From JAOUJD01 sp963726405 (GTDB taxonomy: Bacteria > Pseudomonadota > Gammaproteobacteria > Burkholderiales > Burkholderiaceae_F), in the NCBI GenBank assembly GCA_963726405.1, contig CAVSCF010000002.1, positions 1 through 64,000 on the forward strand: 64,000 nt of DNA, written 5' to 3'. Under the pieces are notes generated by a model that was not told the DNA's origin, did not search any database, and saw only the letters and a list, made by a program, of their open reading frames with translations. How positions within the stretch are numbered: position 1 is the first letter of the stretch; each line of letters opens with the position of its first letter. The position numbers were made by a program, and so were the translations under genes. This document shows positions 43,296 to 52,897 of the stretch, in pieces.

Positions 43296-44357
43296 TCAGA
43301 ACGGCACCTTCTTCGCCTTCTGGAACTTTGACGTGACGTCTCCCGAAAGATTGATGTTGTCCGGGTCGAGGACCATCACCGGAGCGCCTGCGTTCAGGTT
43401 GAGTCGGTCGAGGTTCGTCCAGATCACGTTGGGCGCGGTCGTCAGCTCGAAGAAATAGCGCCGGTTGGTCAGGTCGATGGCAGTGCGGTATTCGGTGTTG
43501 TAGAGCGTGCCCGGAGCATAGTTGGGCGCGCCGAACGGCACGGACGCATTCCTCGCGATGGCGAGGATTCCGGCGATGGCCTCGCGCTCGGACTTGGGCT
43601 CAGGCAGCTTCTTCAGGAAAAACGCCGAGCGGACAAAACGATCGAGCGGGTTGACGTTGCCAGGCAGCGGGGTGTTGCGCGTGGCGTCCGTGAAGTCGAA
43701 GCGGGCAAGATTGGCGAGCTGCTCATCGAACGGCGGGTCGTTCGTCATGATCGTGAACTGACGCCCATGGTGCACGCGGGGCTGGCCGCCGATGTACTCG
43801 ACGATCGCGGAGTCACCCGAGCTGTCCTCGATCGCCAGATGAACTGTCGAGTTGTGGCCGTGGACCGTCACGAGCACGGGTTGGACCTGCTTCATCAGTT
43901 CCAGGGCCTCGACGACGGTTGCGGCGTTGTCGAGGAGGTATTGAGCCCAAAGTCCCGCATGGATGCCGCGCTTGGTCGCGTCGCGCGGACCGAAGTCGGT
44001 CGCGGTCAGGAAGAGCATGTGGGCGGCCAGGCCCTTTTCGTTGACACCGTCCGCCGTGCCGACGCCATAGATCGTGGTGACGACGCTCCCATAGCGTGAT
44101 GTCCAGCGTGCAGGATTGTCGGCAACCACCGTCGTCGTCGCCAACCGCCCACCATCGCGTTTCATTCCCCGCGGAAAGACGGTGAGCACGGGGTCGGTGG
44201 ACTCCGGCCAGTCCATCGTGCGGCCGACGACCACGGCGAGCTTGTTGTCGTTCCACAGAACGCGGGTGCACGCCACCGCGGACTGGATGGGCGCCGTGAT
44301 CAACGCGGCGCAGAGCAGTGCAATGGTCGCACTGCGACCGCGGGAGTTCGTTTTCAT
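43296..44357 (-). CDS. Linear amide C-N hydrolase, choloylglycine hydrolase/penicillin V acylase family
   Basis: A 353-residue exported Ntn hydrolase. The signal peptide (ATIALLCAALITAPIQSAVA) ends right before the catalytic Cys of CTRVLWNDNKLAVVVGRTMD, so the mature enzyme would start with the nucleophile Cys, as in this family. Further family residues appear in GRTMDWPES, VGTADGVNEKGLAAHMLFL and TIMTNDPPFDEQL (Asn) and in a late Arg region. It could hydrolyse bile salts, penicillin V or acyl-homoserine lactones; periplasmic Gram-negative members often act on AHLs. Specificity is not assignable. The start is ATG 44357. Confidence 0.9.
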   Translation of the reverse strand: MKTNSRGRSATIALLCAALITAPIQSAVACTRVLWNDNKLAVVVGRTMDWPESTDPVLTVFPRGMKRDGGRLATTTVVADNPARWTSRYGSVVTTIYGVGTADGVNEKGLAAHMLFLTATDFGPRDATKRGIHAGLWAQYLLDNAATVVEALELMKQVQPVLVTVHGHNSTVHLAIEDSSGDSAIVEYIGGQPRVHHGRQFTIMTNDPPFDEQLANLARFDFTDATRNTPLPGNVNPLDRFVRSAFFLKKLPEPKSEREAIAGILAIARNASVPFGAPNYAPGTLYNTEYRTAIDLTNRRYFFELTTAPNVIWTNLDRLNLNAGAPVMVLDPDNINLSGDVTSKFQKAKKVPF

Positions 44358-44665
44358 TGAAAGGTGCCTACAGAAGGGGAAGAACTTTCGCTGCGTCGGC
44401 GCTGTCGCCGACGGGAAGAAATTGGGGTTCCGCAACGTGTGCTCGAGGGCGAATCTACAGTACCGGACGACGACGATCCGGCGGGGGTCGACGACGTCCA
44501 TTTCCACGCGGGCGAGCCGCGCAGCTTCCGCTTGACCGCTTCGTTTCGCTTCCGAGTTGCCAGGTCATGCGCGGCGCGCTGTGAGAGATCGGTGACGGAC
44601 AGGACGCACCGCTCCCGCCGCCGCTCTCGAGGCACGGGTCTGATCAGGGCGAGGATGGCGCTCAG
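44358..44665. other. Intergenic region, no gene seen
   Basis: About 308 bases between the aldo/keto reductase stop and the Ntn hydrolase start, both on the minus strand. It probably holds the Ntn hydrolase promoter; I see no clear terminator hairpin or operator. Confidence 0.4.
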
Positions 44666-45652
44666 CTACTCCGTGACAACTGCCGCGAAAGCGCGTTCGA
44701 GTCGTGCGCGATCGCCGTCACTCAATTCGAGGGCGAGTGCTTCCGATATGTGCGCCAGGTGAGGCGCGCTGCGGGAGGGACCGACAACCGGGGCGGTGCA
44801 GTCGGGGTGGCCAAGGATCCATGCGAGTCCCGCGGCCGCGCAGCTCGCACCCAGTTCCCCGGCGACGTCGCGCAACACATCCAGAGCGTCATGGGTCTGC
44901 TCCGACAATGCGTGACCGTCCGGCCGCAACGCCATTCGTGAGTCCGGCGGAAACGCTTCGCCGCGTCGGTACCTGCCCGCGAGAATGCCCCCGGCCAGAG
45001 GCGAATATGGCGAGTAGGCAATGCGACGCTCCCGGCAGATGGCGCGCACTTCACGATCCGCACCCGGGTTCAGGAGGCTGAAGCTGTTCTGCACCCATTC
45101 AAAGCCGCGCACCCCCATCCGCCCGGCGGCGTCGAGCGCGGCTGTCAGCACTTCCGGTCCGACGTTGCAGCAACCGACACGCTCGGCGCGCCCCGACTCC
45201 AGCACCGCCGCGAAAGCTTCGACCGTCGTTTCGATCGGCGTGATGTCGCACGGGGCATGTGCGAGGAACAGAGCCACCCGGTCGCGTCGAAGTCGCACCA
45301 GGCTCGCCGCCAGCTTCGCCTCGATGTACTTCCTGTCGAACAACGTTTCCCGATCGCCGGTCCCGCTGGCAGGGGCCACCTTGGTCGCAATGCGGATCCG
45401 CTCGGTCAGGGCAGGCGGCCGGTTGGAGAGCCAGGCACCAATCAGTTCTTCGCTCTTGCCGCCGGCATAGCGCTCGGCGGTGTCCCACAGGTCGATCCCA
45501 AGGGCGGCAGCCTCGTCCATCGCGGCGGCAGCGGCCGTCGCGTCCAGCCCCTTGCCGATGAGTTGACGCGCTCCTCCGATGCCGCCGAAGGTTCCGCAGC
45601 CGAGGATGATGGGGACCGTTGCCGGCGGCACCGAATGGATCGATTCGGTCAT
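44666..45652 (-). CDS. Aldo/keto reductase
   Basis: A 328-residue NADPH-dependent reductase with the AKR tetrad: Asp and Tyr in LWDTAERYAGG (about 55-65), Lys in IRIATKVAP and His in LFLAHAPCD. The NADP-binding end has VGPSRSAPHLAHISEAL. It would reduce aldehydes or ketones to alcohols in the cytoplasm; the substrate is unknown. It starts at ATG 45652 and stands alone. Confidence 0.92.
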   Translation of the reverse strand: MTESIHSVPPATVPIILGCGTFGGIGGARQLIGKGLDATAAAAAMDEAAALGIDLWDTAERYAGGKSEELIGAWLSNRPPALTERIRIATKVAPASGTGDRETLFDRKYIEAKLAASLVRLRRDRVALFLAHAPCDITPIETTVEAFAAVLESGRAERVGCCNVGPEVLTAALDAAGRMGVRGFEWVQNSFSLLNPGADREVRAICRERRIAYSPYSPLAGGILAGRYRRGEAFPPDSRMALRPDGHALSEQTHDALDVLRDVAGELGASCAAAGLAWILGHPDCTAPVVGPSRSAPHLAHISEALALELSDGDRARLERAFAAVVTE

Positions 45653-45726
45653 TCAGCCGCATTCTGCCGGGCACTGATTCCGACCGCTACTGCGCGTAGC
45701 GCATCCTCGCGGCGACTTCCTCCTCG

Positions 45727-46381
45727 CTACTTCTTGGCCGGCTGCGCCGGCGCCGCTCCCGCGGGTGCGGGAGCCGTGGCCGCGTTGAGCTTCGCCAGCA
45801 TCGCCTGCTCCAGCGCCTTCAGTTTCGGCTCGACCTGCGGCCGCGTTTCGGTGACGATCTTCTGCGCAAGGGCCTGCTGCGCCTCCGGCGTCACCTCCTG
45901 ATACTTGCGACTCACCGGCGACTCCAGCCACGCGATCAGCACTTTCAGCTCGTCTTCGCTGAACTTTTCCTCCAGCGTCGTGCCGAGCGTGGACGGCGCC
46001 CACTTGACCGCGCTGGCGCGCAGCATCGGCGCGACATCGGCCTGGAACTTCCGCACTTCGGCCTGCAGGTCGGCGACGAGGGCGCGGCGCTTCTCTTCCG
46101 GCGCGCGCGCGATGCCGGGGCCGGCCATCTGCATCACCTGGCCCGCCGCCTGGTTGGCCATGCCGTTGCCCACGCCTTCGATGCCCGCCTGCTGCAATTG
46201 CAGCGCCTTCTTCACGAGTTCCTTCTTGGCCGCGGAGACCGGGGCTGCTTCCTTCTTGGGGGGGGCTCTCTTTGGCCGGGGCGGCGGGTGCCGTTGCAGC
46301 GCCCTGTGCGCCGACTGGATGCGCGGCAACCGCCAGCGCGACGGCAATGACGGCACCAGCCAGACGAGAGATCGGTTTCAT
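45727..46381 (-). pseudogene. DUF2059 exported protein, frame broken at a G8 (C8 on coding strand) tract
   Basis: ATG 46381 opens an intact signal peptide (MKPISRLAGAVIAVALAVAA, HPVGAQ), and the rest of the protein, KKELVKKALQLQQAGIEGVG through LGTTLEEKFSEDELKVLIAW (DUF2059), continues in a different frame down to TAG 45727. The two frames meet at eight consecutive C on the coding strand (46265-46258). With seven C the frame is restored through K-E-S-P-P-K-K-E-A and gives about 217 residues. This is either slip-strand phase variation, a recent mutation or a homopolymer read error. The function of DUF2059 proteins is unknown. Confidence 0.82.
46258..46265. repeat. Homopolymer G8 tract at the DUF2059 frameshift
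   Basis: Eight G in a row on the plus strand within a coding region, exactly where the reading frame changes. One base fewer restores a continuous protein from signal peptide to stop. Confidence 0.85.
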
Positions 46382-46485
46382 GGAGTTCCTGTTGATGTCG
46401 CGGCAACCGGGTGGCAGCCGCACTGAGGGAGTGGCGTAAGGGGCCCTAGTCTAGAGGGAGCGGCCCGTTTGCATTGCCGGCCCGC

Positions 46486-47772
46486 TCAACGACGGTTCCT
46501 GCCGAACGCGGCTGCACCGGCGAACCTCGCGCGATCCCCGAGTCGCTCTTCGATGCGCAATGCCTCGTTCCACTTGGCCATGCGTTCGCTGCGCGCAAAG
46601 GAGCCGACCTTGAGTTGTCCCACCTGCCAGCCGATCGCGAGGTGCACGATGGTGGTGTCTTCGGTCTCCCCCGAGCGGGCGGACACGATGCCCGCATAGC
46701 CGGCCGCCTGCGCGGCCCGCCACGCCTGCAGCGTCTCGGTCAGCGTGCCGCGCTGATTCGGCTTGAGCAGGACGGTGTTGGCCGCGCCCCTCGCCGCCGC
46801 CTGTTCGACCAGCGGAGCGTGGGACACGAGGAAGTCGTCGCCCACGACTTGCACTCGATGCCCGACCGCCTTTGTGAAGCGCGCGAAGCCGGCCGGGTCG
46901 TCTTCCCCGAGCGGGTCTTCGATCGACACGATGGGATAGCGGTCGATCCAGCGCAGCAGCAGTTCGATGAGGCCGTCGGAATCGAGTTCGCGCGACTCCA
47001 GGCCGAGCGTGTAGCGCCCTTCGCGCCCGAAGTCCGAGGCCGCGATATCGAGCGCGATGGCGACGTCCTCGCCGGGCACGTAGCCCGCGCGTTCGATCGC
47101 GGCAACGAGCGCCTCGAGCGCTTCCTCGTTGGTGTCGAACGCGGGCCACCAGCCGCCCTCGTCCGCGACGCCGAAGCGCGCGCCGCGCGCGTGGAGCAAC
47201 TCGCCGGCGCTGCGGTAGACCTCCGCGGTCCATTCGAGCGCTTCGGCAAAGCGGCGGGCGCCCGGGCACACGACCATGAAGTCCTGCACGTCGACGCGAC
47301 GGCCGGCGTGCGCGCCGCCGCCGAAGATCTGGATCTGCGGGATCGGCAGCCGCGTCGCCTGCGGTCCGCCGAGGTATTCGTACAGCGGCAGTCGTCGCGA
47401 TGCCGCCGCCGCATGGGCCGCAGCCATCGACACGGCAAGCGTTGCATTCGCGCCCAGCCGCGTCTTTCCCGCGGTGCCGTCGAGCGCAATCAGTTCGGCG
47501 TCGAGCGCCGCCTGGTCGTCGGCGGCCTTGCCGAGCAGCGCCCGCGCGATCTCGCCGTTGACGTGCTCCACCGCGCGCAGCACATCGAGGCCGCCGAAGC
47601 GCGCGCCGCCATCGCGCAGTTCGAGCGCTTCGCGCGTGCCTTTCGAGGCACCGGCGGGAACGATGGCACGTCCGTTCGCGCCGTCCTCGAGCGTCACCTC
47701 GGCCTCGACGGTCGGCCGGCCGCGGCTGTCCCAGACGCGCCGGGCGTGGATCGATCGGATGACGGCGTTCAT
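46486..47772 (-). CDS. Enolase-like protein with altered active site
   Basis: A 428-residue enolase-superfamily protein of full length. Metal ligands are kept: Asp242 (ALDIAAS), Glu285 (SIEDPL) and Asp312 (VVGDDF). So are Glu205 (ADEGGW), Lys337 (LLKPNQRGTLTET) and Lys388. However, the conserved His of S-H-R-S-G-E-T-E-D is Ala365 (VSARSGETED), the usual Glu of Q-E-F-M is Asp164 and the N-G-G loop reads FGGGAHAG. It is therefore probably not the housekeeping enolase; I infer a different 2-phospho-3-hydroxy-acid substrate. ATG 47772 overlaps the kinase stop by four bases. It is the last gene of a five-gene operon with a ketopantoate-reductase-like protein and an APH-type kinase. Confidence 0.87.
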   Translation of the reverse strand: MNAVIRSIHARRVWDSRGRPTVEAEVTLEDGANGRAIVPAGASKGTREALELRDGGARFGGLDVLRAVEHVNGEIARALLGKAADDQAALDAELIALDGTAGKTRLGANATLAVSMAAAHAAAASRRLPLYEYLGGPQATRLPIPQIQIFGGGAHAGRRVDVQDFMVVCPGARRFAEALEWTAEVYRSAGELLHARGARFGVADEGGWWPAFDTNEEALEALVAAIERAGYVPGEDVAIALDIAASDFGREGRYTLGLESRELDSDGLIELLLRWIDRYPIVSIEDPLGEDDPAGFARFTKAVGHRVQVVGDDFLVSHAPLVEQAAARGAANTVLLKPNQRGTLTETLQAWRAAQAAGYAGIVSARSGETEDTTIVHLAIGWQVGQLKVGSFARSERMAKWNEALRIEERLGDRARFAGAAAFGRNRR

Positions 47773-48785
47773 TGCGCGAGTTCCTCCTGCCAGGCCAGTC
47801 GCACTGCGGACAGACGAGCGACCGGCTGTCGAAGCAGTCGCCCCGCGACGCGCCGCACCTGCTCGCGCTGTCCTTCGTCGTTCACGTACTCGACCGGGGA
47901 CTTGCCGTCCACGCGGGCGAGAAAGAGCCCCGGCAGCAGTGCGGCCGCGCGCCGCTCGAGCGCGTCGACGGATTCCCAATCCACGGCCTGCAGGTACGAG
48001 GCGGCGAGCGCATCGAACGAAGCGAGAAACGCGGTCGTCGCCGGCGGGTTCCACAGGCACTTGAGCAGCATGTGGTTGAGGCAGAAGGCGATGTCGAACG
48101 CGGGATCGCCCCACCACGCGCACTCGGCATCGAGGAACACCGGTCCTTTGGCGCCGATCAGGATGTTCTTCGGGCTGACGTCGCCGTGCACGAGCGCCAC
48201 TCGATGCGAGCGCGTGACGTCGACCAGTTGCTCGAGCCGGGGACGCAGCTCCGGATGCCGGCGCGCCGTGGCGAGCAGGTAGGGTTCGAGGCGGATGTCG
48301 AAGAAGATGGCGTCGGTGTCGAACTCGGCCGCGAGTTCCGGACGCCGTGCCGAGTAACTGTGGATGCGTCCGAGCACGCGTCCCACCGCGCTCGCGGTCG
48401 CGACGTCCGCGCGACCGTCCCGCAGCTGCTGCTTCCACAGGGCGTACTCGGAAGGCGGCAGGTAGTTCATCACGAGCACGCCGAGCGCGGGATGCTGACC
48501 GAGCACCTGCGGCGCGCATCCGGCGTGCGCTTCGTTGGCCACGCGCATCCAGCGCGCCTCGTACCGGTTGCGCTCGATCGGCGCGCGCCAGTCGGCGGCG
48601 ACGCGCAGCTTCGCCAGCGCGCGCTTGGCGCAGACCGGCCCCTCGCTGCTGTGCACCCGCCAGATGTCGGACGACACGCCGCCGGTCAGCGGCACCCCGG
48701 TGATCGTTCCCGCACCGGCGAGCCCGAGCTCGCGCAGTGCCTGCGCAAACTCGGTCGGCACGGCGGTGTCACTCTCCGCGCGCAT
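47769..48785 (-). CDS. APH-family kinase (phosphotransferase)
   Basis: A 338-residue protein of the aminoglycoside phosphotransferase/choline-kinase fold. Catalytic motifs are LVHGDVSPKNILIG (Brenner H-G-D-x-x-x-x-N) and FLDAECAWWGDPAFDIAFC (Mg-binding Asp). The nucleotide-binding Lys is probably in PVCAKRALAKL. Proteins of this fold phosphorylate small hydroxyl compounds; no resistance role is implied. ATG 48785 overlaps the upstream reductase gene by 17 bases, and the stop overlaps the enolase-like start (ATGA). The coupling suggests the kinase product is the enolase-like enzyme's substrate; that is inference. Confidence 0.9.
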   Translation of the reverse strand: MRAESDTAVPTEFAQALRELGLAGAGTITGVPLTGGVSSDIWRVHSSEGPVCAKRALAKLRVAADWRAPIERNRYEARWMRVANEAHAGCAPQVLGQHPALGVLVMNYLPPSEYALWKQQLRDGRADVATASAVGRVLGRIHSYSARRPELAAEFDTDAIFFDIRLEPYLLATARRHPELRPRLEQLVDVTRSHRVALVHGDVSPKNILIGAKGPVFLDAECAWWGDPAFDIAFCLNHMLLKCLWNPPATTAFLASFDALAASYLQAVDWESVDALERRAAALLPGLFLARVDGKSPVEYVNDEGQREQVRRVAGRLLRQPVARLSAVRLAWQEELAQ

Positions 48786-49722
48786 AACCGGCCTCGACGA
48801 GCTTGACCAGCGCGTACAGCGTCTGGTTGATCGGCACGTCGACACCGAGTTCGCGGCCGCGGCGTGCGACGAAACCGTTCAGGTGATCGATTTCCGAGGG
48901 CTTGCGCCGCGCCATGTCCTGCGCGGTCGAGGAGAACTGCGCGGGCATCGCCGTCGCGATCCGGTCCATCGCCTCGAGCGAGGGCTCGAACTGCAGCGCG
49001 ATGCCCTCAGCCCGCGCGAGCGCAACCACTTCGCGCACGATCGCCACCTGGACTTCGCGGACCTCGGGCTGCGCGGCGAGCTTGGCGTAGGGCGCCTGGG
49101 CGAGCGCCGAGATGGCGTTGTAAGCGCAGTTGACGAGCAGCTTGGACCACAGCTCGGCCATCACGTCGGCGGAGATCGTTACCTTCACGCGGGCCTGGCC
49201 GAAGAGCGCAACCAGGTCGTGAAGCAACGCATCGACGGCAGGTTCACGCTGTGCCTGCGCGTTCAGCGCGCCGATGACGAGATCCCCGCGCCCGAAGTGC
49301 CGCACGAGGCCCGGGCCGCCCATCGCGGTGGCGACGTAGACGACCGCCGGCACGACGGTCTGGCGGACATGGCGGGTGATCGTCGCCGCGTTCTCCACGC
49401 CGTTCTGAAGGCTGAGGATGGCCGCGTGCGGCCCGAGCAGCGGCGCGAGGTCGCGGGCGACGGCATCGGTGTCGGTCGACTTCACGCAGAACAGCACCAG
49501 GTCCGCGTCGCGTACAGCGGCGAGATCGGTGCTCGCCTCGACGCGGAGTGTCTCGACCTGCCCCGCCATGTCGAGACGCAGGCCATCGCGCGCGATCGCA
49601 TCCACGTGGACGGCCCGGCCAATGAGGATGACGCGGGCGCCGGCGCGCGCCAGCATCGCGCCGTAGAAGCAGCCGACCGCGCCCGCCCCCACCACCGCGA
49701 CCGTGCGGAATGGGCTCTGCAT
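48769..49722 (-). CDS. 2-dehydropantoate 2-reductase family protein (PanE/ApbA-like)
   Basis: A 317-residue NADPH-dependent reductase: Rossmann motif VAVVGAGAVGCFYGAMLARA (8-27), VKSTDTDAVARDLAPLL, the catalytic Lys in ELWSKLLVNCAYNAISAL and the substrate Ser/Asp region RRKPSEIDHLNGFV. The family reduces 2-keto acids to 2-hydroxy acids; the best-known member makes pantoate. Its place in an operon with a kinase and an enolase-like enzyme, and not with pan genes, argues for another 2-keto acid. It starts 6 bases after the RND pump stop. Confidence 0.9.
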   Translation of the reverse strand: MQSPFRTVAVVGAGAVGCFYGAMLARAGARVILIGRAVHVDAIARDGLRLDMAGQVETLRVEASTDLAAVRDADLVLFCVKSTDTDAVARDLAPLLGPHAAILSLQNGVENAATITRHVRQTVVPAVVYVATAMGGPGLVRHFGRGDLVIGALNAQAQREPAVDALLHDLVALFGQARVKVTISADVMAELWSKLLVNCAYNAISALAQAPYAKLAAQPEVREVQVAIVREVVALARAEGIALQFEPSLEAMDRIATAMPAQFSSTAQDMARRKPSEIDHLNGFVARRGRELGVDVPINQTLYALVKLVEAGYARGE

Positions 49723-49728
49723 GCCGAC

Positions 49729-52700
49729 CTACTCCGCGGGCGACGTGACGGCCGGCGCCCGGTCTGCGGCGCTGCGCCGGGTCGCCAGTCGCGTCACGAC
49801 GACGAAAAACAGCGGCACGAAGAGCAGGCCGAGGAATGTCGCCGCCACCATGCCGCCGAAGACGCCAGTGCCAATGGCGTTCTGGCTGCCCGAACCGGCG
49901 CCCGTCGCAAGGGCGAGCGGCAGGACGCCGCCACCGAACGCGAGCGAGGTCATCAGGATCGGCCGCAGCCGCAGGCGCACCGCCTCGAGCGTCGCCGGCA
50001 CGAGGGCGATGCCCTCGGACATCTGCTTCAGCGCGAACTGGATGATCAGGATCGCGTTCTTCGCCGACAGGCCGATGGTGGTGAGCAGGCCGACCTGGAA
50101 GTACACGTCGTCCGACAATCCGCGCCCGCTCGCCGCGATCAGCGCGCCGAGCACGCCCAGCGGCACGATGAGCAGCACCGCGATGGGAATCGACCAGCTC
50201 TCGTAGAGCGCCGCGAGGCAGAGGAACACCACGATGATGGACAGTCCGTACAGCAGCGGCGCCTGGGCGCCAGACAATCGCTCTTCGTACGACAGTCCGG
50301 TCCACGCCACGCCGAAGCCCGGTGGCAGTTGCGCGGCGAGGTTTTCCATCGCCGCCATCGCCTCGCCGGAGCTGCGTCCCGGAGCCGCCTGCCCCTGGAT
50401 CTGGACCGCCGGCGAACCATTGAACCGCTCGAGCCGCGGCGAACCGAAGGTCCAGCGGCCCTGCGCGAACATCGAGAACGGCACCATCTCGCCCTGGTTA
50501 TTGCGCACGTACCACTTGTCGAGGTCTTCCGGAACCATGCGGAACGGCGCGTCGGCCTGCATGTAGACCTTCTTCACGCGGCCCTTGTCGATGAAGTCGT
50601 TCACATAGGCGCTGCCCCACGCCGCCGACAGCGTCGCATTGACGTCGGCCATCGCGAGGCCGAGCGCACCGGCGTGCACGGTGTCGACGTCAATGCTGAA
50701 CTGCGGAGTGTCTTCCTGCCCGTTCGGTCGCACCGCGACCAGCGCAGGATCCTTCGCCGCCATGCCGAGCAACTGGTTGCGCGCGGCGATCAGCGCCTCG
50801 TGGCCGGCGCCGCCGCGGTCCTGGAGGTACATGTCGAAGCCGTTGGCTACGCCGAGTTCGAGGACGGCGGGCGGCGGAAACGCGAACACCATCGCGTCGC
50901 GCAGTTTCGAGAACGCCCCCATCGCGCGTCCGGCCACCGCCTTCACCCCGTTCTGCGCCCCCGGCCGCTCGCTCCAGTCGCGCAGCCGCACGAAGGCGAT
51001 GCCGGCGTTCTGCCCGCTGCCCGAGAACGAAAACCCGGAGACGGTGAACAGCGACTGCACGTTGTCCTTCTCGTTCTCCAGGAAGTGGCGCTCCATTTCC
51101 CGCAGCACCTTCAGCGTGCGCTCCTGGGTGGCGCCCGCGGGCAGCACGACCTGCGCGAACAGGATGCCCTGGTCTTCATCGGGCAGGAACGACGTCGGCA
51201 GCCGGATCAGAAGGAAGACGGCGAGCACGATCATCACCGTGAACGCCGCAAGCCAGCGCGCCGGCCGGGCAAGCATGCCGCCGACGATGCGCCTGTACAG
51301 GTGGCTGCCGCGATCGAAGGTGCGGTTGAACCAGCCGAAGAACCCGGTCGTCGCGCCGTGCGACCCCTTCTCGATGGGCTTGAGCAGCGTGACGCACAGC
51401 GCGGGCGAGAGGATCAGCGCGACGGTCACCGACAGCAGCATCGCCGAGGCCATCGTGATCGAGAACTGGCGGTAGATGACGCCCGTGGAGCCGCCGAACA
51501 ACGCCATCGGAATGAACACGGCCGCCAGCACGAGCGCGATGCCGACCAGCGCGCCGGTGATCTGGCCCATCGACTTCTTCGTGGCCTCCTTCGGCGACAG
51601 GCCCTCCTCGCTCATCAGGCGCTCGACGTTCTCGACCACGACGATCGCGTCGTCCACGAGCAGCCCGATGGTGAGCACGATGCCGAACATCGTCAGCACG
51701 TTGATGGAGAAGCCGAACGCGAACATGACCGCGAAGGTGCCGAGCAGGACCACCGGCACCGCGATCGCCGGGATCAGCGTGGCGCGCAGGTTCTGCAGGA
51801 AGAGGTACATCACCAGCACGACGAGCACGAAGGCCTCGATCAGCGTCTTGACGACTTCCTTGATCGACAGGCGGATGAAGGGCGTGGTGTCGAAGGCGAC
51901 GACGGCCTTCAGGCCGGCCGGAAAGAAGCGCTCCAGGTCGGCGACCTTCGCCTTGACCGCATCGGCGGTCGCGAGCGCGTTGGCCCCCGTGGCGAGCCGC
52001 ACCGCGAGGCCGGAGGACGGCTTGCCGTTGTAGAAGGAGAGCGTGCCGTAGTTCTCGCCGCCGAGCTCGACGCGCGCCACGTCGCGCAGCCGCACCGTCG
52101 CTCCGGAGGCACCGGTGCGCAGGACGATCGACTCGAACTGCTCCGGGGTCTGCAGCCGTCCCTGCGCCGAGATCGTCGCGTTGAGCTGCTGGCCCTGGAC
52201 CGCGGGCAGGCCGCCCAACTGGCCGGCGGCAATCTGCACGTTCTGCGCCCGGATCGCCGTCGCCACGTCGGCGGGAGTGAGCTTGTAGTTCGCGAGCTTG
52301 TTGGGATCGAGCCAGATACGCATCGCGTACTGCGAGCCGAACAGCGTGAGTTCGCCGACACCCGGCACGCGGCTCAGCACGTCCTGGACGTTGGCGGCGA
52401 CGTAATCGGCGATGTCGGTGCGGTTCATCGAACCGTCTTCCGAGTAGAAGCCGATGACCATGATGAAGTTGCGCACCGACTTCGTCACCGTGACGCCCTG
52501 CTGCTGGACCTCCTGCGGCAACTGCGATTCGGCGAGCTTCAGCTTGTTCTGCACCTGCACCTGCGCGATGTCCGGATCGACACCCGAGTTGAAGGTCAGG
52601 ACGATCGAGGCCCCGCCCGCGCTGTCGCTCGTCGAGGTGATGTAGCGCAGGCCGTCCAGGCCGGTCATCCGCTGCTCGATGATCTGGGTGACCGTGTCCT

Positions 52701-52872
52701 CGACCGTCTTGGCCGAGGCTCCCGGGTACGTCGCGCTGATGGTGATCGTGGGCGGCGCGATGTTCGGGTACTGGGCAACCGGCAGGCGGAAGATCGACAG
52801 GATCCCCGCCAGCATGATCACCAGCGCGATCACCCACGCGAAGATGGGGCGTTCGATGAAGAAGTGCGACAC
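49729..52872 (-). CDS. RND efflux pump, inner-membrane component (AcrB/MexB type, HAE1)
   Basis: A 1047-residue trimeric proton-driven exporter. It opens with MSHFFIERPIFAWVIALVIM, has two large periplasmic loops and 12 transmembrane helices, and carries the proton-relay Asp pair in GLLVDDAIVVVENVER (helix 4) with Lys in the helix 10 region (SAKNAILIIQFALK). It resembles AcrB/MexB and should export lipophilic drugs or metabolites. It starts 25 bases after the adaptor gene. No outer-membrane TolC-type gene follows; the next genes encode metabolic enzymes, so it probably uses a TolC encoded elsewhere. Confidence 0.95.
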   Translation of the reverse strand: MSHFFIERPIFAWVIALVIMLAGILSIFRLPVAQYPNIAPPTITISATYPGASAKTVEDTVTQIIEQRMTGLDGLRYITSTSDSAGGASIVLTFNSGVDPDIAQVQVQNKLKLAESQLPQEVQQQGVTVTKSVRNFIMVIGFYSEDGSMNRTDIADYVAANVQDVLSRVPGVGELTLFGSQYAMRIWLDPNKLANYKLTPADVATAIRAQNVQIAAGQLGGLPAVQGQQLNATISAQGRLQTPEQFESIVLRTGASGATVRLRDVARVELGGENYGTLSFYNGKPSSGLAVRLATGANALATADAVKAKVADLERFFPAGLKAVVAFDTTPFIRLSIKEVVKTLIEAFVLVVLVMYLFLQNLRATLIPAIAVPVVLLGTFAVMFAFGFSINVLTMFGIVLTIGLLVDDAIVVVENVERLMSEEGLSPKEATKKSMGQITGALVGIALVLAAVFIPMALFGGSTGVIYRQFSITMASAMLLSVTVALILSPALCVTLLKPIEKGSHGATTGFFGWFNRTFDRGSHLYRRIVGGMLARPARWLAAFTVMIVLAVFLLIRLPTSFLPDEDQGILFAQVVLPAGATQERTLKVLREMERHFLENEKDNVQSLFTVSGFSFSGSGQNAGIAFVRLRDWSERPGAQNGVKAVAGRAMGAFSKLRDAMVFAFPPPAVLELGVANGFDMYLQDRGGAGHEALIAARNQLLGMAAKDPALVAVRPNGQEDTPQFSIDVDTVHAGALGLAMADVNATLSAAWGSAYVNDFIDKGRVKKVYMQADAPFRMVPEDLDKWYVRNNQGEMVPFSMFAQGRWTFGSPRLERFNGSPAVQIQGQAAPGRSSGEAMAAMENLAAQLPPGFGVAWTGLSYEERLSGAQAPLLYGLSIIVVFLCLAALYESWSIPIAVLLIVPLGVLGALIAASGRGLSDDVYFQVGLLTTIGLSAKNAILIIQFALKQMSEGIALVPATLEAVRLRLRPILMTSLAFGGGVLPLALATGAGSGSQNAIGTGVFGGMVAATFLGLLFVPLFFVVVTRLATRRSAADRAPAVTSPAE

Positions 52873-52897
52873 GTCGGCCGGTCCGGTGGGTGCTGGC

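Noticed and set aside
46486..47772. Housekeeping enolase (eno)
   Set aside because: The conserved His of S-H-R-S-G-E-T-E-D is Ala and the operon context is not glycolytic; I left the gene symbol empty.
47769..48785. Aminoglycoside resistance kinase
   Set aside because: The APH fold is shared by many metabolic kinases; translational coupling to the enolase-like and PanE-like genes argues for metabolism.
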